Program-made: the position numbers and the translations under genes | Notes under the pieces: model-generated | Databases searched by the model: none | The model's input: the letters and a program-made list of their open reading frames with translations, nothing else | Told to the model about the DNA's origin: nothing | In this document: positions 37,643 through 42,084 of the stretch, in pieces | How positions within the stretch are numbered: position 1 is the stretch's first letter | Layout: each line of letters opens with the position of its first letter | Source: Komagataeibacter kakiaceti JCM 25156 | GTDB lineage: Bacteria; Pseudomonadota; Alphaproteobacteria; Acetobacterales; Acetobacteraceae | NCBI RefSeq assembly: GCF_000613305.1 | Contig: NZ_BAIO01000003.1 | Span: forward strand, 1-42,084 | DNA: 42,084 nt | Direction: 5' to 3'

Positions 37643-38371
37643 GCAGCATGAACCCCGCGCCCCGGATGCTCTGGATCAGGGCGGGCCTGCCGCTTTCATC
37701 TATCTTGCGGCGCAGCTTGCCGATATGCACATCCACAAGGTTGGTCTGGGGAATGAAGCGGTAATTCCACACATCCTCCAGCAGCATGTTGCGCGTCAGC
37801 ACCTGGTTGGGGCGGCGCATGAGATATTCCAGCAGGCGGAATTCCCGTGGCAGCAGCTCGATCGGCACGCCCTCGCGCATGACCGTGCGCTCGATCAGGT
37901 CCATTTCCAGCGGGCCCGCGCGCAGCATGGTCTGGCGTGAATTGTCCGGGCGGCGCAGCAGGGCCTCCAGCCGGGCGGCCAGTTCCTCCATGGCGAAGGG
38001 CTTGGTCAGGTAGTCGTCACCGCCCGCCTTCAGCCCGCTCACCCGGTCATCCACCGCCGAAAGGGCGGACAGCACCAGCACCGGCACATGGACCTTGCGC
38101 TCGCGCAGGGTCTCGATCAGCGTCAGGCCATCGAGTTCGGGCAGCATGCGGTCCACGATCATGACATCGAAATGCATGCTCAGCCCCATCGACAGCCCCG
38201 CCGCGCCGGATGCCTCGTGCTGGACAAGAAAGCCCCGGCTTTCCAGTTCCTCGATCACTTCCTGCGCGATCTTGCTGTCATCCTCGACCAGCAGGATGCG
38301 CGGCGCGGCCACGGGCCGGGGCGTGGCCGACGGCACGGGTTCAGGGGGGGGATTTCGGATGGCGCGTTCAT
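37632..38371 (-). CDS. OmpR/PhoB-family response regulator (probable frameshift in a C8 tract at the start)
   Basis: Receiver domain plus winged-helix DNA-binding domain. Numbered from the in-frame GTG at 38336: acidic pair E18/D19-D20, phosphorylated D62 (IVDRMLP) and K112 (LTKPF); the C-terminal domain has LLPREFRLLEYLMRRPNQVL and LVDVHIGKLRRKID. That GTG has no ribosome-binding site. An ATG at 38371 with GAGGGG 4 nt upstream would give MNAPSEIPPPEPVPSATPRP if the C8 run at 38344-38351 were C9. I take 38371 as the real start, about 246 residues. It is followed by its kinase and then the RND genes. Confidence 0.9.
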
Positions 38372-38423
38372 GGTCCCCTCACTTATGCCGCGCGGGCCGG
38401 AAGCGGGCCAATTAAAATCGGTT

Positions 38424-39746
38424 TCAGCCATGCCCGGCTTCCCGCGCCCCGTCCCCTGCCCACAGGGGCGTCATGTCCGCCGGGCGTGGCGGCGTGGCGG
38501 TATTGTCCGGCGCGGGGGTGTCGGTGCGGGTGTCCACATCCAGTTCGCGCAGCCTGCGGGTGACGGCGCCGGTGCGCCTGCGCGCCTCATCGATGGAGGA
38601 GGACATGGCGGAGGCATTGCGGGCCAGCTTTTCCAGCACGCCATCCATGCGCAGCATTTCCTGCCGCGTGGCCCCGAGCAGGCGGGCGATGTCATCGGTA
38701 CGCTTTTCCAGCGCGAGCGTCACGTAACCAAGATGGATGGTCCGCAGCATGGCGGGCATCAGCCCCGGCCCCATCACGATGACGCGATAGGCGCGGCCGA
38801 TCTCATCCAGCAGGCCGGGAATCCGCGCCACCTCCGCGTACAGCCCGTCGGTGGGCAGGTAGAGCACCGCGAATTCCACCGTTACGGGGGGAACGATGTA
38901 TTTGGTCGCGATCTTGCGCGCCTCGATCCGCAGCGTGGTTTCCAGCGCGCGGCGGGCGGCGCGCTCGGCCTCGGGGTTGCAGTCCTCCACCGCCTGCAAA
39001 AGCCGCTCATACGCCTCGGTCGGGAATTTGGAATCAATGGCCAGCACGGGGGCGACCGTGGCGCGCACCGGCATGCGGACCGCGAATTCCACCACTTCAC
39101 GGCTGTCATCGCGCAGGCGGCGGTTGGTTTCATACGCGCCCTGGGGCAGCACATCGTCCAGAATGGTGCGCAACTGGGCCTCCCCCCAGCCGCCCCGGGT
39201 CTTCACGTTGGCGAACAGGCGCTTGAGATCCCCGATCTGCGCGGTCATGGCCGAGACCTCGCCCATCGCCTTCTGCATCGCCCCGATCTGCTCCAGCACG
39301 CGCTGGAAGGAAGTCTGCATCTGCTTTTCCACCGCCTGGTGCAGGCGCTCGTTCACGGCGGCGCGCAGTTCATCATTCTGCCGCCTGCCCTCCTCCGCCA
39401 TTTCACGCAGGGATTCAGCCTGTGTCACCCGCATTTCGGACAGGTCGCGCCCCATCATGCGGGCGATGCGGTTGAAGGTTTCCGTCATTTCCTGATGGCG
39501 CTGGTCCAGCCGGGTGGCAAGCACCCGCTCCATTTCCGCCATGCGGGCGCGCTGCACGTCGTTTTCCGCCACGCGGGCGGCGGTCTCGCGCTCCATCATG
39601 ATACACAGCCGCGCCAGCGCATCCCCATCCGCCTGCTGGCCCGCCAGTTGCGTGACACGGCGCAGCACGACAAGGGAAATCAGGCATGCCGCACCCGCGC
39701 ACAGCATTGCGATCCAGACAATGGCGGATGCGGGCATATCGGACAT
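38424..39746 (-). CDS. rmuC: RmuC-family DNA recombination limiting protein
   Basis: 440 residues. N-terminal membrane anchor at about 9-29 (IVWIAMLCAGAACLISLVVL), a long coiled coil (about 45-165, rich in E, R, Q and A) and the RmuC domain: VKTRGGWGEAQLRTILDDVL, PVLAIDSKFPTEAYERLLQA, YIVPPVTVEFAVLYLPTDGL and TLALEKRTDDIARLLG. RmuC proteins limit inversions between short inverted repeats in E. coli; the domain is a predicted nuclease fold. The last ~40 residues are a Pro/Thr/Asp tail. It lies 52 bp upstream of the response regulator, same strand, with no evident terminator between. Confidence 0.93.
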   Translation of the reverse strand: MSDMPASAIVWIAMLCAGAACLISLVVLRRVTQLAGQQADGDALARLCIMMERETAARVAENDVQRARMAEMERVLATRLDQRHQEMTETFNRIARMMGRDLSEMRVTQAESLREMAEEGRRQNDELRAAVNERLHQAVEKQMQTSFQRVLEQIGAMQKAMGEVSAMTAQIGDLKRLFANVKTRGGWGEAQLRTILDDVLPQGAYETNRRLRDDSREVVEFAVRMPVRATVAPVLAIDSKFPTEAYERLLQAVEDCNPEAERAARRALETTLRIEARKIATKYIVPPVTVEFAVLYLPTDGLYAEVARIPGLLDEIGRAYRVIVMGPGLMPAMLRTIHLGYVTLALEKRTDDIARLLGATRQEMLRMDGVLEKLARNASAMSSSIDEARRRTGAVTRRLRELDVDTRTDTPAPDNTATPPRPADMTPLWAGDGAREAGHG

Positions 39747-39998
39747 GGCAGGATGTTTCCCATCAGAAAGAACAAATCAGGTCCGTGCCCTGTCATACCG
39801 CCAATGTAAAGCCTTCATGTTTTTTTGGAATATATGGCAACCGTGATATGCACCGAGCGGAATGCGCCGCATCCGGCCTGCCCGCCGGGCCGGCGCGGCG
39901 TCAGAACCGATAACCGCGCCGATTACGCCCCTGCCCCTGTCCCTGCCGCGTTCCGCCCGTGGCGTGTGTGGACGCACCGTTCTTGAGGACCATCCACA
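39747..39998. promoter_or_regulatory. Divergent intergenic region rmuC / dctA
   Basis: 252 bp between divergent genes. An AT-rich patch at about 39810-39840 is the likely promoter zone; TTTTTT-N17-TGATAT (plus) and TTCCAA-N16-TACATT (minus) are weak candidates. An 8-bp stem CGGCGCGG/CCGCGCCG brackets 39891-39921. GAGGA lies 9 nt before the dctA ATG. Confidence 0.4.
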
Positions 39999-41366
39999 AT
40001 GCCACAGGAAACACAGACCCGCCCGCAGGGCCAGCGCGCGCGTGGCGGTTCCCTGTTTCGCAGCCTGTACGCGCAGGTTGTCATCGCGGTGGTGGCGGGC
40101 ATCGCGCTGGGGCATTTCTGCCCCCATGCGGCGGTGGCGCTCAAGCCGCTGGGGGATGCGTTCATCCGGCTGGTCAAGATGGTGATCCCGCCGGTCATAT
40201 TCCTGACGGTGGTGACGGGTGTGGCCAGCCTGTCCGACCTGGGGCAAGCGGGCAGGCTCGCAGCCAGGGCCATGGCGTATTTTCTCACGTTCTCGTCACT
40301 GGCGCTGGTGGTGGGCATGGTCATGGCCAACATCGTGCAACCCGGCGCGCATATCCACGCCAGCCCCGCGGCGCTGGACGCGCACGCGGTCGCCGCCTAC
40401 ACGGCGAAGGCGCAGGCGCATTCCTTCGGTGATTTCCTGCTCAACATCATTCCCGATACGATCGTGAGCGCCTTTGTCTCGGGTGACATACTGCAGGTGC
40501 TGCTGGTGGCCATCCTGTTCAGCATCAGCCTTTCACGCATGGGCGCGCGCGGTCAGGCGATCCTGACGCTGCTGCGGCAGTTGACGCAGCTTGTGTTCGG
40601 GGTGGTGCGGCTGGTCATGTACGCCGCCCCCATCGGCGCGCTGGGGGCCATGGCGTTCACCATCGGGCGGTTCGGCATCGGCTCGGTCGTGCATCTCGCC
40701 TTCCTTGTCGCCACGTTCTACGCCACGTCCGCGCTGTTCGTGCTGGTCATCCTGGGGGGTGTCGCGCGGTGGAACGGCTTTCGCATCCTGCCGCTGCTGG
40801 CCTACCTGCGTGAGGAACTGCTGATCGTCCTGGGCACCAGTTCGTCCGAATCAGCCCTGCCCAGCCTCATGACCCGTATGGAAAACGCGGGCTGCGCGCC
40901 GTCGGTGGTCGGGCTTGTGGTGCCGATGGGCTATTCCTTCAACCTTGACGGCACCAATATCTACATGTCGCTCTCGGCCCTGTTCATCGCGCAGGCGACG
41001 GATGTCCATCTGGGGCTGGGCCAGCAGATCAGCCTGCTGCTGGTCGCCATGATCAGTTCCAAGGGGGCGGCGGGCGTGACCGGCGCGGGCTTTGTCACGC
41101 TGGCGGCCACGCTGGCGGTCGTGCCCGATGTGCCGGTGGCGGGCATGGCGCTGATCCTTGGCATTGACCGTTTCATGTCCGAATGCCGGTCACTGACCAA
41201 TATCATCGGCAACGCCGTGGCCACCGTCGTCCTGGCCCGCTGGGAAGGCGCGCTGGATACGGAGCGCCTGGAGGCGGCCCTGTCCGGCCGCATCAGTGAC
41301 GCGGAAGCGGACACGCCCGTCATCCCCGATATCGACACGCCCGCGCGCTCGCGTTCAGCGGGCTAG
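39999..41366 (+). CDS. dctA: C4-dicarboxylate:cation symporter, DctA family
   Basis: 455 residues, DAACS family; imports succinate, fumarate and malate with protons or sodium. Seen in order: hydrophilic N-terminus to 20, [20 protein letters not shown] (56-75), the serine-rich [10 protein letters not shown] (279-288) of the re-entrant loop, [15 protein letters not shown] (309-323) with the cation-binding [20 protein letters not shown], and [20 protein letters not shown] that binds substrate. A ~35-residue hydrophilic tail follows. Frame intact. First gene of the plus-strand pair; fits an oxidative bacterium that uses organic acids. Confidence 0.95.
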   Translation: MPQETQTRPQGQRARGGSLFRSLYAQVVIAVVAGIALGHFCPHAAVALKPLGDAFIRLVKMVIPPVIFLTVVTGVASLSDLGQAGRLAARAMAYFLTFSSLALVVGMVMANIVQPGAHIHASPAALDAHAVAAYTAKAQAHSFGDFLLNIIPDTIVSAFVSGDILQVLLVAILFSISLSRMGARGQAILTLLRQLTQLVFGVVRLVMYAAPIGALGAMAFTIGRFGIGSVVHLAFLVATFYATSALFVLVILGGVARWNGFRILPLLAYLREELLIVLGTSSSESALPSLMTRMENAGCAPSVVGLVVPMGYSFNLDGTNIYMSLSALFIAQATDVHLGLGQQISLLLVAMISSKGAAGVTGAGFVTLAATLAVVPDVPVAGMALILGIDRFMSECRSLTNIIGNAVATVVLARWEGALDTERLEAALSGRISDAEADTPVIPDIDTPARSRSAG

Positions 41367-41416
41367 GGCCCCCCTTTCCCTTCCGGTCTTCCTTTTGCGT
41401 CCATAGGTTTTCCATC

Positions 41417-42084
41417 ATGCCTGTTTTCCAGCCACAGATCGGCGCACTGACCACCGCCCAGAGAATACGAAGCATTATTGCGGGTTCGGCCGGGAATCTG
41501 ATCGAATATTACGATTGGTACGTTTACGCCGCATTTTCCATGTATTTCGCCCATGCCTTCTTTCCGCCGGGCAACGCCACGACGGAACTGCTGCGCAGCG
41601 CGGCGGTGTTCGCCATCGGCTTTCTCATGCGCCCGGTGGGCGGGTGGCTCATGGGCTCATGGCGGACCGCCATGGCAGGCGGGCGGCGCTGAGCCTGTCG
41701 ATCATGGCCATGTGCACGGGATCGCTGGCCATCGCCCTGTGCCCGACCTATGAGCGCATTGGCGTGCTCGCCCCCAGCGTGCTGCTGCTGGCGCGGCTGT
41801 TGCAGGGGTTGAGCCTGGGTGGCGAATACGGAGCCAGCGCCACCTACCTTTCGGAAATCGCGCCCCCGGCGCAGCGCGGGTTCTATGCCAGTTTCCAGTA
41901 CGTGACGCTGGTGATGGGGCAGTTGCTGGCCCTTGTGGTGCTGCTGGTGCTGCAGTTCATCATGCTCAGCCCGCGCAGCTTGGCGCATGGGGGTGGCGGA
42001 TTCCGTTTGGCATCGGGGCGCTGCTGGCGCTGTCGATCCTGTGGTTCCGCCGTGGCATGGCGGAAAGCGAGCAGTTCAGCACCG
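41417..42084 (+). CDS. MHS-family metabolite:H+ symporter, MFS (partial; two frameshifts)
   Basis: N-terminal part of an MFS transporter of the KgtP/ShiA/ProP group. Starts [20 protein letters not shown], then [20 protein letters not shown], the group's first-helix signature. After GGWLMGSW the frame breaks near 41661; one added G restores [20 protein letters not shown], the loop 2-3 motif (G-X3-D-R-X-G-R-R). The segment [32 protein letters not shown] is characteristic. A second break near 41971 is repaired by one C, giving [20 protein letters not shown]. It runs past the window end. An alpha-ketoglutarate, shikimate or citrate-type substrate is possible; 50 bp after dctA, likely co-transcribed. 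Confidence 0.88.

Noticed and set aside
38336..38338. GTG at 38336 as true start of the response regulator
   Set aside because: No Shine-Dalgarno precedes it, whereas the ATG at 38371 has a strong one and its codons join the frame if the C8 run is C9.
39836..39858. Sigma54 promoter for dctA (GGCAACCGTGATATGCA)
   Set aside because: The GG-to-GC spacing is two bases too long for the -24/-12 rule, and no DctB/DctD genes or enhancer dyads are seen.

Overview
The window is a chromosomal piece of a high-GC alphaproteobacterium, most likely an acetic acid bacterium (Acetobacteraceae; a Komagataeibacter/Gluconacetobacter-type genome is my best guess, from protein flavour and GC only). The alphaproteobacterial signature is gene order: adk lies between secY and rpsM, rpsD is absent from the alpha operon, and rplKAJL-rpoBC runs straight into rpsL-rpsG-tuf-S10-spc-alpha.

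Layout, left to right. (1) 1-1612, minus strand: end of an SsuABC/NrtABC-like uptake operon (substrate-binding protein, then a permease cut by the window edge). (2) 1734-29885, minus strand: one long transcription and translation superoperon. In transcription order it is rplK-rplA-rplJ-rplL-rpoB-rpoC, rpsL-rpsG-tuf, the S10 operon (rpsJ to rpsQ), the spc operon (rplN to secY-adk) and the alpha operon (rpsM-rpsK-rpoA-rplQ), closed by a strong intrinsic terminator at 1734-1760. fusA, normally between rpsG and tuf, is not there, and secE-nusG, normally upstream of rplK, are not there either. (3) 29992-38371, minus strand: a response regulator and histidine kinase followed by a tripartite RND efflux system (inner-membrane pump, periplasmic adaptor, NodT-type outer-membrane lipoprotein), ending about 100 bp before rplK. 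(4) 38424-39746, minus: rmuC. (5) 39999-42084, plus strand: a DctA-type C4-dicarboxylate symporter and the start of an MHS-family metabolite:H+ symporter.

The most consequential observation is technical. At least 17 sites in 12 genes, including the essential secY, rplC, rpsL, rpoC, rpoB, rplJ and rplA, show a frameshift, and every one is repaired by restoring 1-2 missing bases, usually in a short homopolymer. This is the pattern of an indel-rich assembly, not of pseudogenes. I therefore annotate full-length genes across the breaks and give the break positions.

I found no mobile element, CRISPR array, tRNA or rRNA, and no clear new system. The best leads for unexplained biology are in the non-coding gaps: a near-identical ~30-bp hairpin element in the leaders of both rpsM and rpoB, a terminator-like structure between rplO and secY, tandem hairpins between rpsK and rpoA, and a likely rplK promoter whose -10 box contains the stop codon of the upstream efflux gene.
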